Assembly (NCBI GenBank): GCA_023413555.1 | Contig: JAEZPG010000012.1 | Coordinates: forward strand, 1 to 62,029 | Source of the DNA: Bacillota bacterium | Lineage (GTDB): Bacteria; Bacillota; Clostridia; Lachnospirales; Lachnospiraceae | Reading direction: 5' to 3' | Length of the DNA: 62,029 nt | Shown here: positions 25,368 through 34,386 of the stretch, piece by piece | Layout of the letters: every line of letters starts with the position of its first letter | Numbering within the stretch: position 1 is the first letter of the stretch | Translations under genes and position numbers: made by a program | Notes under the pieces: model-generated | Seen by the model: only the letters and a program-made list of their open reading frames with translations | What the model was told of the DNA's origin: nothing | Databases searched by the model: none

Positions 25368-27074
25368 ATGGATAGAAAGATGAAGCAGACCATTGTCGGA
25401 GCTTCGGTTGTTGTAGCGATTATTATTATTTGTGTGGTCTTGGTGATAAAAGATAAAATGACACCAAGTGACGAACATATGGAACTCACTGAATATTATC
25501 AAGTAAAACAAGATGAGATTCTGGTTTTCATGGAAAATTATCAGTATGAGAAGACTGGCCTTTATATTGATAACACAGTTTATATAGATTATGATACCGT
25601 GGAACAGTACATCAATAAAAGATTCTATTGGGATAATAATGAGAACCTTTTGATTTATACAACTCCTACAGATATTATAAAAGTGACTGCAGGGGAAAAA
25701 GATTATGTGGTTAACAAAAGTGAAGAGAAGACAGATTACCAAGTTGTTAGGGTAAAGGGCGACCAAGTCTATGTAGCCTTAGAGTTTGTGAAGAAGTATT
25801 CTAATGTAGAATATGAAGTATTTTTAGAGCCTAATCGAGTTGTACTTACCTGCAATTGGGGAAAACAGTTTCAGTATGCAGAGGCAGGAGAGAACTTAAG
25901 TGTTAGGGTAGAACCTGACATCAAGAGTGCGATCCTGGAGGATGTTGAAGTTGGAGAATTAGTTGTCTTTGTAGATGAGGGTGCTCAGGAAAATGGATTT
26001 GTGAAGGTTATGACTACCTCAGGTGTCATAGGTTATGCCCGAGAAAAATACCTCCTAGACGGAGAATATGTTGTACTTGAAAATGAGTATAAAGAGCCGG
26101 AGTATACCAGTATTAAGAAAAAAGGAACCATTAATATGGTTTGGCATCAGGTATTTAGTAAGAGTAGTAATGATGATTTGCTGTCAATGGTGGATGGAAC
26201 CACTGGAATAAATGTCATAAGCCCTACTTGGTTTTCCATTGCCAATGAAAATGGGGAGATTACCTCCCTTGCCAGTGAAAAATATGTAAAGCAAGCTCAC
26301 AAGCTTGGCATGGATGTATGGGCATTAGTGGATGATTTTAATAAAGAGATTGATAAGCCTAAGCTATTTGGACGCACTTCCAGCAGGGAGAAGTTGTCTA
26401 ATGAGTTAATCGCTGCAGCGATTCGTTACGATCTAGATGGGCTTAACATTGATTTTGAACAGATTAAGGCGGACTATAGTAAGTCCTATATTCAGTTCTT
26501 GAGAGAGCTATCAGTCAAATGCCGTAACAACGGCCTTATTCTCTCCATCGACAACTATATTCCAGCCGCCTATAATAAGTTTTATGATAGAGAAGAACAG
26601 GGTATTATCGCAGATTATATCATCTGCATGGCATATGATGAACATTTTTCTGGTTCTGAGGAGAGTGGATCTGTATCCAGTATTGACTATGTAACGCAAT
26701 CCCTGGCAGATACTAAGAAAGAGGTTCCAACGGAGAAGATTATCATGGCACTCCCATTTTATACTAGACTGTGGCGTGAGACTAAAGATGGGGACAAAGT
26801 AAAGGTTTCCTCCGAAGCCTATAGTATGGTAAAGGCAGAGAAGCTTCTTCAGAATAAGAATGTTACCTTGGAGTGGAATGGTGAGATTGGCCAATATTAT
26901 GGACAATATCAAGAAGAAGGTGCCACCTTTAAGATGTGGCTAGAGGATGAGAAATCCTATGAGACCAAATTAAAAGCAGTTTTTTCTGAACCGATTGCAG
27001 GTGTGGCAGCTTGGAAATTGGGCTTAGAGAAACAAAGTATCTGGAATATCATTGCCAAATATGCAACGAAGTAG
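25368..27074 (+). CDS. Membrane-anchored GH18 glycosidase with SH3 domain
   Basis: 568 residues with an AGGAGG site. An N-terminal membrane anchor (residues 7-28) is followed by a copper-amine-oxidase-N-like region, an SH3b domain (about 180-230, LSVRVEPDIKSAI, GVIGYAREKYL) and a GH18 barrel (about 250-565). The catalytic motif reads DGLNIDFE, so the acid Glu is present and the second Asp of DxxDxDxE is Asn, as in many YaaH-like spore cortex enzymes. Expected to act on peptidoglycan outside the membrane. The CwlD-type amidase just downstream fits a cell-wall role. Confidence 0.85.
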   Translation: MDRKMKQTIVGASVVVAIIIICVVLVIKDKMTPSDEHMELTEYYQVKQDEILVFMENYQYEKTGLYIDNTVYIDYDTVEQYINKRFYWDNNENLLIYTTPTDIIKVTAGEKDYVVNKSEEKTDYQVVRVKGDQVYVALEFVKKYSNVEYEVFLEPNRVVLTCNWGKQFQYAEAGENLSVRVEPDIKSAILEDVEVGELVVFVDEGAQENGFVKVMTTSGVIGYAREKYLLDGEYVVLENEYKEPEYTSIKKKGTINMVWHQVFSKSSNDDLLSMVDGTTGINVISPTWFSIANENGEITSLASEKYVKQAHKLGMDVWALVDDFNKEIDKPKLFGRTSSREKLSNELIAAAIRYDLDGLNIDFEQIKADYSKSYIQFLRELSVKCRNNGLILSIDNYIPAAYNKFYDREEQGIIADYIICMAYDEHFSGSEESGSVSSIDYVTQSLADTKKEVPTEKIIMALPFYTRLWRETKDGDKVKVSSEAYSMVKAEKLLQNKNVTLEWNGEIGQYYGQYQEEGATFKMWLEDEKSYETKLKAVFSEPIAGVAAWKLGLEKQSIWNIIAKYATK

Positions 27075-27087
27075 GTATTAATGACTT

Positions 27088-27116
27088 TGCAAGCTCCTCT
27101 TATTAAGGAGCTTGCA
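27088..27116 (+). terminator. Hairpin after the GH18 gene
   Basis: Eleven-base perfect stem TGCAAGCTCCT (27088-27098) and AGGAGCTTGCA (27106-27116) with a seven-base loop. The T-tract is weak (TAAGTTATATT), so it may be a poor terminator or an RNA-stabilising hairpin. Confidence 0.55.
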
Positions 27117-27198
27117 TAAGTTATATTAAGCCCTTACACATACATATACAAACAGTCTCATACAATGTATCAAGCATTTGAGAAGGCAGGATACAGGA

Positions 27199-27888
27199 AT
27201 GAGAAAATATCGAAATCTTATATTTATCTGTCTAGTGGCAGTTAGTGTAGTGTTATTGTCACCTAAAGGGGTAACAATCCTACAAAAGGCTATGCAAACA
27301 AATGAGAAAACCAAACAGGTAATCATTATTGATCCAGGTCACGGAGGGGCAGATCCCGGTAAGGTGGGAGTGAACAATGTCCTGGAAAAGGATATTAACT
27401 TAAGTATTTCCTTTAAACTTAAGACCTACCTAGAACAGAGTGGCTTTGAGGTAATTCTTACCCGCACTGATGACAATGGTCTCTACACCCTAGAAGACAA
27501 CAATAAAAAAAGGGCAGATATGAAAAAAAGGATAGAAATGATCAACGAAACTAACCCGATTATGACGATCAGTGTTCATCAGAACAGCTTTTCACAGGCC
27601 AGCTCTAAGGGCGCTCAGGTCTTTTATCATGAGAAATCTGTTGAGGGCAAGAAGTTAGCAGAGACGATCCAGGAGCAGCTAAAGCTGGTTCTTGATAACG
27701 ACAATCATAGAGTAGCCCATTCCAATAACAGCTATTATTTGCTGAAAAACACCTCCTGTCCCACAGTGATTGTGGAGTGTGGTTTTCTTTCCAATGTTAC
27801 AGAGGCAGAACTATTGTTGGATGATAGCTATCAGGATAAGGTAGCCTATGCTATAAAAGAGGGAGTAAAGGCATACTTAGTCCAATAG
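27199..27888 (+). CDS. cwlD: N-acetylmuramoyl-L-alanine amidase, CwlD-like
   Basis: 229 residues from the ATG at 27199; a TTG at 27178 has no ribosome site. The N-terminal signal anchor (about 5-25) is followed by an Amidase_3 domain with zinc ligands in IIIDPGHGG, the Glu in VLEKDINL, SVHQNSF and the catalytic Glu in VIVECGF. Size and lack of binding repeats match CwlD, which makes muramic lactam in spore cortex. It is 20 bases from the next gene. Confidence 0.85.
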   Translation: MRKYRNLIFICLVAVSVVLLSPKGVTILQKAMQTNEKTKQVIIIDPGHGGADPGKVGVNNVLEKDINLSISFKLKTYLEQSGFEVILTRTDDNGLYTLEDNNKKRADMKKRIEMINETNPIMTISVHQNSFSQASSKGAQVFYHEKSVEGKKLAETIQEQLKLVLDNDNHRVAHSNNSYYLLKNTSCPTVIVECGFLSNVTEAELLLDDSYQDKVAYAIKEGVKAYLVQ

Positions 27889-27908
27889 AAGATTTTAGAG
27901 GAGATACC

Positions 27909-28574
27909 ATGGAAAGATACTGTGATTTAAATGAGATAAGTGATGGAAGATTGTATGACTCAGAAGACTTTGTGAAAGCTGACAGTAACGGCTGTGAAGG
28001 CTGTTCCACTTGCTGTAGAATCGTAGGAGAATCCATCCTATTAGATCCATATGACATTTATGAAATGACTACCCACTTAGGAGTTACCGTACATCAGCTT
28101 TTAGTCGATAAGCTAGAACTTCATGTGATAGACGGGCTTATTATGCCAAATATAAAGACTGATCATGCCAAGGGAGGTTGTGGTTTTTTAAATGAGGAAG
28201 GTCGATGTAGCATCCATAGTTTCCGGCCGGGCTTTTGTCGGATGTTCCCACTAGGACGTTGCTATGAAAATAATAATTTTCGGTACATAATACAGATCCA
28301 TGAGTGTCCACACCAACATAAGAAAGAAGTCCGAGTCAGGGAATGGCTTGGTATCCCAGACTTAAAAAGGTATGAGCAGTATATCTGTGACTGGCATTAT
28401 CTTATATTGGATTTACAGCATGCTATTAAGGCAGGACTTGAAGATGCTCTAATCAAACAAATCAACATGTATCTATTACAGAATTTTTATTTGAATCCCT
28501 ATAACCATAATGAAGAATTTTATTCACAATTCTATAAACGATATGCGAAAGCCAAACAAGAAATTATAATATAA
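27909..28574 (+). CDS. YkgJ-family cysteine cluster protein
   Basis: 221 residues, ATG behind GAGGAG. Cysteines in GCEGCSTCC (residues about 31-39), then GGCGF, GRCSIHSFRPGFCRMFP and CPHQ give the CxxCxxCC zinc/iron-binding pattern of UPF0153/YkgJ proteins. Biochemical role is not known for the family. Probably co-transcribed with the amidase. Confidence 0.82.
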   Translation: MERYCDLNEISDGRLYDSEDFVKADSNGCEGCSTCCRIVGESILLDPYDIYEMTTHLGVTVHQLLVDKLELHVIDGLIMPNIKTDHAKGGCGFLNEEGRCSIHSFRPGFCRMFPLGRCYENNNFRYIIQIHECPHQHKKEVRVREWLGIPDLKRYEQYICDWHYLILDLQHAIKAGLEDALIKQINMYLLQNFYLNPYNHNEEFYSQFYKRYAKAKQEIII

Positions 28575-28663
28575 TGAAATATACTTCCATGAATCAGGAG
28601 TTATTGTTAAGATATAAATAGAAACTACAAATGTGAAACGGTGTAAGAAAGAAGGAAATCGGA

Positions 28664-29728
28664 TTGTCATTAGATAAAGAGAAGGTTAAGGAATTAGTTC
28701 AAGCTGGAAAGAATTCCAATAATGAAATATTGGAAGATGATATTGTCCGACTTTTTGGAGACATTCTAGAGGAACAGGAATTAAATTTTATTATAAGTGA
28801 GTTAAGTAAAGAAAATATTAACTTTATTAGGTTGGAGGATGGAATCATTGAGGATGATGACAATGAGGACTTAATTCATGAAACAACTTCCGATTATATG
28901 ACAGATGATTCCGTAAAGATGTATTTGAAGGAAATTGGGAACATTCCTTTGCTAGATTTTAAGGAAGAGATTGATGTAGCTAGGCGTATCGAAGAAGGGG
29001 ATGAAAAAGCCCGTCAGTACTTGATTAATTCTAACCTAAGATTAGTTGTCAGCGTGGCGAAGCGGTATGTTAGAAGCAGCGGAATGTCATTTTTAGACTT
29101 GATTCAGGAGGGGAACACCGGATTGATGAAAGCTGTCGAAAAATATGACTATAAAAGAGGTTATAAATTCAGCACATATGCCATGTGGTGGATTAGACAG
29201 GCTATTACCAGGGCTATCGCAGATCAGTCCAAGACTATCCGTATCCCAGTTCATATACGAGAAATAATGAGTCGAATAGCTAAGTTATCTAGAGTTTTTA
29301 TCGTTGAGAATGGAAGAGAGCCATCCATTACAGAAATAGCAGATATGACTCACATGGATAGGAATAAAGTAGAAGAGATTATGAAGTTATATGGAGATAC
29401 CGTGTCATTAGAAACTCCTGTTGGCGAAGAAGAAGACAGCACCTTGGCAGATTTTATCGCAGATGAAAAAATTCTGGGACAGTATGAGCAGACAGAATTA
29501 AAGATGTTAGGGGCTGAACTAGAAAGTATGTTATCTACCCTAACAGAACGTGAGCAACGTGTGTTACGGCTACGCTTTGGCTTTGAAGGGGATCGTATCT
29601 ACACCCTAGAGGAGGTCGGTAAGGAATTCCATGTCACAAGAGAGAGAATAAGACAGATTGAGGCAAGGGCGATTCGAAGACTGAAATCCAAGAGTGCATC
29701 CAAGTTATTAAAAAGCTATATTGAATAA
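28664..29728 (+). CDS. RNA polymerase sigma factor, RpoD/SigA family
   Basis: 354 residues; TTG start seven bases after GAAGGA. A short acidic region 1.1 is followed by region 1.2 (DDSVKMYLKEIG), region 2 (RLVVSVAKRYV, LDLIQEGNTGLMKAVEKYDY, FSTYAMWWIRQAITRAIA), region 3 and region 4 (TLEEVGKEFHVTRERIRQIEARAIRRL). All promoter-binding regions of a primary sigma factor are intact. It is not next to dnaG, where rpoD of Firmicutes usually lies, so it could be the housekeeping factor moved or a second RpoD-like factor. Confidence 0.9.
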   Translation: MSLDKEKVKELVQAGKNSNNEILEDDIVRLFGDILEEQELNFIISELSKENINFIRLEDGIIEDDDNEDLIHETTSDYMTDDSVKMYLKEIGNIPLLDFKEEIDVARRIEEGDEKARQYLINSNLRLVVSVAKRYVRSSGMSFLDLIQEGNTGLMKAVEKYDYKRGYKFSTYAMWWIRQAITRAIADQSKTIRIPVHIREIMSRIAKLSRVFIVENGREPSITEIADMTHMDRNKVEEIMKLYGDTVSLETPVGEEEDSTLADFIADEKILGQYEQTELKMLGAELESMLSTLTEREQRVLRLRFGFEGDRIYTLEEVGKEFHVTRERIRQIEARAIRRLKSKSASKLLKSYIE

Positions 29729-29730
29729 TA

Positions 29731-29764
29731 AAGAGGTCTGGCAGATGGGGCCAGACCTCTTTTC
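29731..29764 (+). terminator. Rho-independent terminator after the sigma factor
   Basis: Twelve-base perfect stem AAGAGGTCTGGC (29731-29742) and GCCAGACCTCTT (29750-29761), then TTC. Starts three bases after the stop codon. Confidence 0.88.
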
Positions 29765-29793
29765 TTGCCATGTTATACAAGAAGTGCTATAAT
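29765..29793 (+). promoter_or_regulatory. Promoter of the threonylcarbamoyl-AMP synthase unit
   Basis: TTGCCA (29765-29770), 17-base spacer, TATAAT (29788-29793), placed right behind the sigma-factor terminator. Confidence 0.75.
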
Positions 29794-29848
29794 TACTTGA
29801 AAGAATAGGAAGACTTGTTACTGCGGAGAAAGGAACGTTGATTAAGCA

Positions 29849-30946
29849 GTGAATACAATAGTTGAGATATTGGATAGGAACCATCCCGATGAGTATATAT
29901 TACAACAGGCTGGTGATATTATTAAGCATGGAGGCTTAGTGGCATTTCCCACAGAAACGGTATATGGTCTTGGAGCTGATGGCTTGCAGGAACAGGCAGC
30001 AAAAAAGATCTATGAAGCAAAGGGGCGTCCTAGTGATAATCCGTTGATTTTGCATATAGCAGAGGAGGAAAGTCTCAAAGAGCTAGCAACAGATATACCA
30101 GATAGTGCCTATGCACTTGCGAGGGCTTTTTGGCCTGGTCCCTTAACCATGATTTTAAAGAAAAGCAGCAAAGTACCATACGGCACCACCGGGGGCTTAG
30201 ATACCGTAGCAATTCGAATGCCAAAGGATAAGATTGCCCTTGGGCTAATTCGAGCTTCTGGTTGTTATATTGCCGCTCCCAGTGCTAACACCTCAGGAAG
30301 ACCGAGCCCTACTATGGCAAGGCATGTTCTTGAGGATTTGGATGGTAAACTAGAAATGATTTTAGATGGAGGACAGGTTGGAATCGGAATAGAATCCACG
30401 ATTGTTGACTTAACCTCTGAAAGACCAATGATTTTACGTCCCGGCTATATCACCAAAGAGATGTTGGAGCAGGTGATAGGTCCTGTGGGTATAGATTCTG
30501 CCATTTTGATAGGGAATCAGAATAAGAATTTTAAACCAAAGGCACCGGGAATGAAATACAAGCATTATGCACCAAAAGGGGACTTAACCATTTTCCAGGG
30601 TGATCTTGAGAAGGTGGTAGCTTATATCAATCGTTTGACAAAAGTTAAGCTAAATGAGGGAGAGACAGTAGGAATCATTGCCACTGAAGAAACAAAGGAG
30701 TTATATAGAGAAGGCATGGTAAGAACCATTGGTTCTAGGAAGGATGAGGCAAGTATTGCCCATGGACTGTATGCTGTTCTACGTGACTTTGATGATCTAG
30801 AGGTAAGCATTATTTATGGGGAGAGTTTTGCAGAAGATGGATTCGGCCAGGCTATCATGAATCGTCTTCTAAAAGCAGCAGGGTACAAGATTGTGAATCT
30901 TGGTACTATGGAGCAGGAATCAGAAAACGAACCAACAAATAGGTGA
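29849..30946 (+). CDS. L-threonylcarbamoyladenylate synthase (Sua5/YwlC type)
   Basis: 365 residues, the long Sua5 form with a YrdC domain (residues about 20-215: GGLVAFPTETVYGLG, KGRPSDNPLILHI, APSANTSGRPSPT, ILDGG, STIVDLT) and a C-terminal Sua5 domain after the linker APGMKYKHYAPKG. It makes threonylcarbamoyl-AMP for the t6A37 modification of ANN-decoding tRNAs. The GTG start has AAGGAA about 14 bases ahead, rather far, so the start is not certain. The phosphatase follows, as in the ywlC-ywlE neighbourhood of Bacillus. Confidence 0.92.
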   Translation: MNTIVEILDRNHPDEYILQQAGDIIKHGGLVAFPTETVYGLGADGLQEQAAKKIYEAKGRPSDNPLILHIAEEESLKELATDIPDSAYALARAFWPGPLTMILKKSSKVPYGTTGGLDTVAIRMPKDKIALGLIRASGCYIAAPSANTSGRPSPTMARHVLEDLDGKLEMILDGGQVGIGIESTIVDLTSERPMILRPGYITKEMLEQVIGPVGIDSAILIGNQNKNFKPKAPGMKYKHYAPKGDLTIFQGDLEKVVAYINRLTKVKLNEGETVGIIATEETKELYREGMVRTIGSRKDEASIAHGLYAVLRDFDDLEVSIIYGESFAEDGFGQAIMNRLLKAAGYKIVNLGTMEQESENEPTNR

Positions 30947-30966
30947 TTACAAGAGGAGAAGTGGCT

Positions 30967-31422
30967 ATGAAGTATGATAAGCTTATTTTTGTGTGTACAG
31001 GCAATACTTGTAGAAGCCCAATGGCAGAGGTAATTTATAATCGTATGGAAGCTGTTGGGGTTATGGAGGTAGTTTCTAGAGGCATAGTTGTTCTATTTTC
31101 AGAGCCAGCTAATCCAAAAGCAAGTGCTGTGGTAAAGAATAATGATCTCTCTATAGATGATCACACTGCGACCCAACTTATGGAGGAAGATATTACAGAG
31201 CATACGTTACTTCTGACAATGACAGAAAAGCAAAAGCAGCACGTTTTAGAGAATTATGAGATGGCAAATGAAGTGTACACCATTAAGGAGTTTGTAGGTC
31301 TCGATGGAGACGTAATAGATCCTTATGGTGGCTCCCTTTTAGATTATGAAAATTGCTTTAATGAGCTGTCCCAGTTAGTAAAGAAAACCATTTATCAATT
31401 ACACGAGGAGGAAAATCAATGA
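30967..31422 (+). CDS. Low-molecular-weight protein phosphatase, YwlE-like
   Basis: 151 residues from the ATG at 30967 behind GAGGAG; an upstream GTG at 30943 has no ribosome site. P-loop CTGNTCRSPM near residues 9-18 with catalytic Cys and Arg, and the general-acid Asp in VIDPYGG. The Thr in CTGNTCRS is the residue that favours phosphoarginine in YwlE, so an arginine phosphatase is more likely than a tyrosine phosphatase. Operon with the Sua5-type gene and rpiB. Confidence 0.88.
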   Translation: MKYDKLIFVCTGNTCRSPMAEVIYNRMEAVGVMEVVSRGIVVLFSEPANPKASAVVKNNDLSIDDHTATQLMEEDITEHTLLLTMTEKQKQHVLENYEMANEVYTIKEFVGLDGDVIDPYGGSLLDYENCFNELSQLVKKTIYQLHEEENQ

Positions 31423-31847
31423 TAGCGATTGGATCGGATCATGGTGGATATGAATTAAAACAGGAAATCATGGCATATTTAGATGAAAAGAAGATTCCAT
31501 ATAAGGATTTCGGATCCAACACCAATGCATCTTGTGATTACCCGGTTTATGCCAAGGAAGTGGCACATGCGGTAGTCAATAAGGAGTGCGAGAAAGGAAT
31601 TCTGATCTGTGGTACAGGTATCGGAATCTCCATTACAGCCAATAAGGTGAAGGGAATTAGATGCGCACTTTGTCACGACTGTTTCAGTGCTCAGGCAACG
31701 AGAGAGCATAATGATGCCAATATCTTAGCCATGGGTGGAAGAGTTGTAGGAGCAGGTCTGGCGTTAAAGATTGTAGATACTTTCTTAAATACAGAATTCT
31801 CTGGTGACGAACGTCACATGAGAAGAATTAGTATGATAGAGGATTAA
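31419..31847 (+). CDS. rpiB: Ribose-5-phosphate isomerase B
   Basis: 142 residues; the start overlaps the phosphatase stop by four bases. RpiB/LacAB motifs: IGSDHGGYELK, GILICGTGIGISITANK (catalytic Cys) and REHNDANILAMGGR. It interconverts ribose-5-phosphate and ribulose-5-phosphate in the cytoplasm. Confidence 0.95.
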   Translation: MIAIGSDHGGYELKQEIMAYLDEKKIPYKDFGSNTNASCDYPVYAKEVAHAVVNKECEKGILICGTGIGISITANKVKGIRCALCHDCFSAQATREHNDANILAMGGRVVGAGLALKIVDTFLNTEFSGDERHMRRISMIED

Positions 31848-31880
31848 AGGAAAGGGAGCCGAGTGGCTCCCTTTCCTTTA
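31846..31880 (+). terminator. Strong bidirectional terminator
   Basis: A 15-base perfect stem (31846-31860 with 31865-31879) around GAGT, purine-rich on the left and T-rich on the right. It overlaps the rpiB stop and lies between convergent genes, so it can serve both strands. Confidence 0.88.
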
Positions 31881-31943
31881 ATGAGTGAGATTATTATCGA
31901 ATAAAATCTTAAAGCAGAGGATACAGGAAGAGTATACTCGTAG

Positions 31944-32423
31944 CTATTCATATCTCTCTAAAAATCTCTGATACTCTTCAAATCTTTCTTCATAGATTTC
32001 CTGTAACAGCTTATCTGTCTTTTCTAATGCTTCACAGCCCATGTCAGAAGTGAGTAACCCCAGTCTTAGAGCATCAGCAAGTTCATTTAAATCCAAGACC
32101 TTTATGTTTCCATCTTTCATGATAACAACATCCACCAAGAGATCTGTCACCGTCAAAGAATTAGTATCCTTATCATAGGTGCTGGAAATTATATCACAGT
32201 ACCAATAGACAAGCCCACCATCATGGTCATAGATCTTACTTATTTTATAACCTTTGTCTAAAAAATAGGCAGAGCAGCCCTTTGCGATATCAGTTCGTGG
32301 ATTTAACGTATGCCAATGGGTAATCACCCTCCGATCGTCTACATAAACAATACTGTCATCTCCAAGGGCAATCATTTCTTCAGGAATAAGTCGTTTTCGA
32401 TAAATCATCATGTCTTTATTCAT
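31944..32423 (-). CDS. DUF402 family protein
   Basis: 159 residues, ATG behind AGGAG on the minus strand. It has the DUF402/FomD beta-barrel pattern with VYWYCDII, TDLLVDVVIMKDGNIKVLDLNELADALRLG and a C-terminal helix. Characterised relatives (Ntdp, FomD) are nucleoside di- or triphosphate or nucleotidyl-phosphonate hydrolases using acidic metal ligands, and the Asp residues of that region are present. Substrate unknown. The 250 bases upstream to the atp operon show no clear feature. Confidence 0.8.
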   Translation of the reverse strand: MNKDMMIYRKRLIPEEMIALGDDSIVYVDDRRVITHWHTLNPRTDIAKGCSAYFLDKGYKISKIYDHDGGLVYWYCDIISSTYDKDTNSLTVTDLLVDVVIMKDGNIKVLDLNELADALRLGLLTSDMGCEALEKTDKLLQEIYEERFEEYQRFLERYE

Positions 32424-32671
32424 ACAGAGTCTCCTTTAGGTATAAGGGCTTTTTACGATTATAACATTTAATGAGGCTTTTAGGTATATAAAACTTAGAA
32501 ATATTCGTCGATTTTTCATCATGAAAGTAGAAAAAACCCCGTCTAATAGTAGAGAAGTAACGCGAATAAAGAACCTTTATTAAGCATATGATAAGTACAA
32601 TAACTGAAAAGGAACATTAAGAGATGTTATAAATGGTATGATCATAAGTGCTTGTAATTGAGGTGAATCGA

Positions 32672-33022
32672 ATGAAAAAAAACAATGATGTAATAAAAGG
32701 CATCATAATGATAACCCAAATTGGGCTTACCATGCTGGTACCAATTTTTTTGTGCGTTTTTATAGGGTATCAGTTGGACCTGCATTTTCAAACAGACTTC
32801 TGGTTTATTATCTTTCTAATCTTGGGGTTCTTAACTGCTTTTCGTAATGTATATGTACTGACAAGGCAATTTTATGCCAAAGACAAGGCTAGAGAGGATG
32901 CAGAACTTCGATACTTAGAGGGGCTGAAACAGGAGGGATACCAAAACGGGAAATCCTCATCTTCGGATGTTAAGAATGAAACTGATATTAAGAATAATAT
33001 TGTGAAAGGCAGGTTATTATGA
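32672..33022 (+). CDS. atpZ: AtpZ/AtpI-family protein of the ATP synthase operon
   Basis: 116 residues; ATG at 32672 six bases after GAGGTGA, preferred over an upstream GTG. Two membrane helices (IIMITQIGLTMLVPIFL and FWFIIFLILGFLTAFRNVY) joined by a short loop, then a charged tail. This is the AtpZ pattern; with AtpI it is thought to help c-ring assembly or magnesium supply. First gene of the atp operon. Confidence 0.82.
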   Translation: MKKNNDVIKGIIMITQIGLTMLVPIFLCVFIGYQLDLHFQTDFWFIIFLILGFLTAFRNVYVLTRQFYAKDKAREDAELRYLEGLKQEGYQNGKSSSSDVKNETDIKNNIVKGRLL

Positions 33023-33408
33023 AAGAAGAGAAACAAACGTTAATGGAAATGTTTATTGGCCTATTCGTTGCTACTCTATTGGTTGTAGTAATTGGAGTTT
33101 TTATAGCTAATAATAAATCTTCATATATCCTAGGTGTGCTATTAGGTAGTGTGGTTGCATTGGTGGTTTTATATCAGATGTACCACACTCTGGGGAAAGC
33201 TGTTGAGATGGAGGGTAAAAGAGCAACCAGGTATACAGTTGCATCAGCACTTGTCAGAATGGCTCTTATGGGGGCTTCCCTGGCAATCGGGATATTGTGG
33301 CCGGATGTATTTAATATAGTGGGTATCCTGCTGGGCCTGCTTACATTAAAGCTTTGTGCATTTGTCCAACCCATTATTCATAAAACGTTATCTTTAAAGA
33401 AGATATGA
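33019..33408 (+). CDS. atpI: ATP synthase subunit I (AtpI-like)
   Basis: 129 residues, four membrane helices, start overlapping atpZ by four bases. The layout (short N-terminal cytoplasmic lead, two helices, basic loop EGKRATRYT, two helices) is that of AtpI, the c-ring assembly factor encoded upstream of atpB. The last 15 bases belong to a direct repeat that recurs 101 bases later. Confidence 0.8.
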   Translation: MKEEKQTLMEMFIGLFVATLLVVVIGVFIANNKSSYILGVLLGSVVALVVLYQMYHTLGKAVEMEGKRATRYTVASALVRMALMGASLAIGILWPDVFNIVGILLGLLTLKLCAFVQPIIHKTLSLKKI

Positions 33409-33513
33409 CTCCGGCGGAGTGCAGAGCGGCTCAGGTGAATTATACCAGCAAGCTGGTGAGCCGCTCGCAGCAAGTATGCCAAGGCATACTTGAATTAAAG
33501 AAGATATGACTCC
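33394..33513 (+). repeat. Hairpin-rich insert between 19-base direct repeats
   Basis: TTAAAGAAGATATGACTCC occurs at 33394-33412 and 33495-33513. Between the copies lie a hairpin with GAGCGGCTCA (33424-33433) pairing TGAGCCGCTC (33457-33466) around an inner CCAGC-AA-GCTGG, and a perfect palindrome CAAGTATGCC-AA-GGCATACTTG (33471-33492). A further small hairpin CCCACC/GGTGG follows at about 33513-33528. The arrangement looks like an inserted small element or a duplication that split the atpI-atpB junction. Confidence 0.8.
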
Positions 33514-33570
33514 CACCCATGTAGGTGGTGAGTAAAAAGGATTTAATAGTCAGCAAAGGAAGGTGAGACA

Positions 33571-34341
33571 GTGGGAAGTCAGTTTGCCCTAATTTTAGCG
33601 CAGGGAGCAACTGGGACTGCCGAGCAGACTAGTGAAAGTAGCAGCTTAGGAATCGGTATTGACGGATACTTCAGGTATTCCCTTTTCGGACATGATGTTT
33701 ATTTGACCAATACCCATGTTTCTATTCTGATTGTCATGCTTGTGATAATCGGCTTTGCAATTGCCGCCAATATAGCAATTCGAAGAGCTGATCCTACAAA
33801 GGCTCCTGGTGCATTTTTAAATATGATAGAGCTGATTGTAGAAAAAGTGGATGATCTGACGAAATCGAATATGGGAGACGAACATTATTTGAAGTTTGCC
33901 AATTATATTGGAACCTTATTTATCTTTCTCCCATTTGCCAATTTGGCAGGACTATTCTTGTTACGACCGCCAACAGCAGATTATGGTGTAACTTTACCCC
34001 TTGGCCTAATTACTTTTGTGCTGATTCAGTATAATGGTATCAAATATCAGAAGTTTAGGAGGCTGACGGGATTATTTAAACCAATTCCAATCCTATTTCC
34101 AATCAATTTGATTGGTGAATTGGCGACACCATTATCATTATCCCTTCGTCTGTTTGGTAACATTATGTCAGGTACGGTAATGATGGGCTTAATTTACGGC
34201 TTATTACCATGGTTTTTAACCCTTATTTATCCGGCATTTTTACATGCTTACTTTGACTTATTCTCAGGTTTGATTCAGACATATGTATTCTGTATGTTAA
34301 CCATGGTATTTATTGCTCAGACCTTTGAAGAGGAATCATAA
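33571..34341 (+). CDS. atpB: F0 ATP synthase subunit a
   Basis: 256 residues, GTG start after AAGGTGA. Five to six membrane helices with the essential Arg in SLSLRLFGNIMSG and the C-terminal GLIQTYVFCMLTMVFIA helix. It forms the ion half-channels against the c-ring. Confidence 0.95.
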   Translation: MGSQFALILAQGATGTAEQTSESSSLGIGIDGYFRYSLFGHDVYLTNTHVSILIVMLVIIGFAIAANIAIRRADPTKAPGAFLNMIELIVEKVDDLTKSNMGDEHYLKFANYIGTLFIFLPFANLAGLFLLRPPTADYGVTLPLGLITFVLIQYNGIKYQKFRRLTGLFKPIPILFPINLIGELATPLSLSLRLFGNIMSGTVMMGLIYGLLPWFLTLIYPAFLHAYFDLFSGLIQTYVFCMLTMVFIAQTFEEES

Positions 34342-34386
34342 TTACTCAATGTAGGAACTAATTTATTTTTGAAGGAGGATTTTCTT

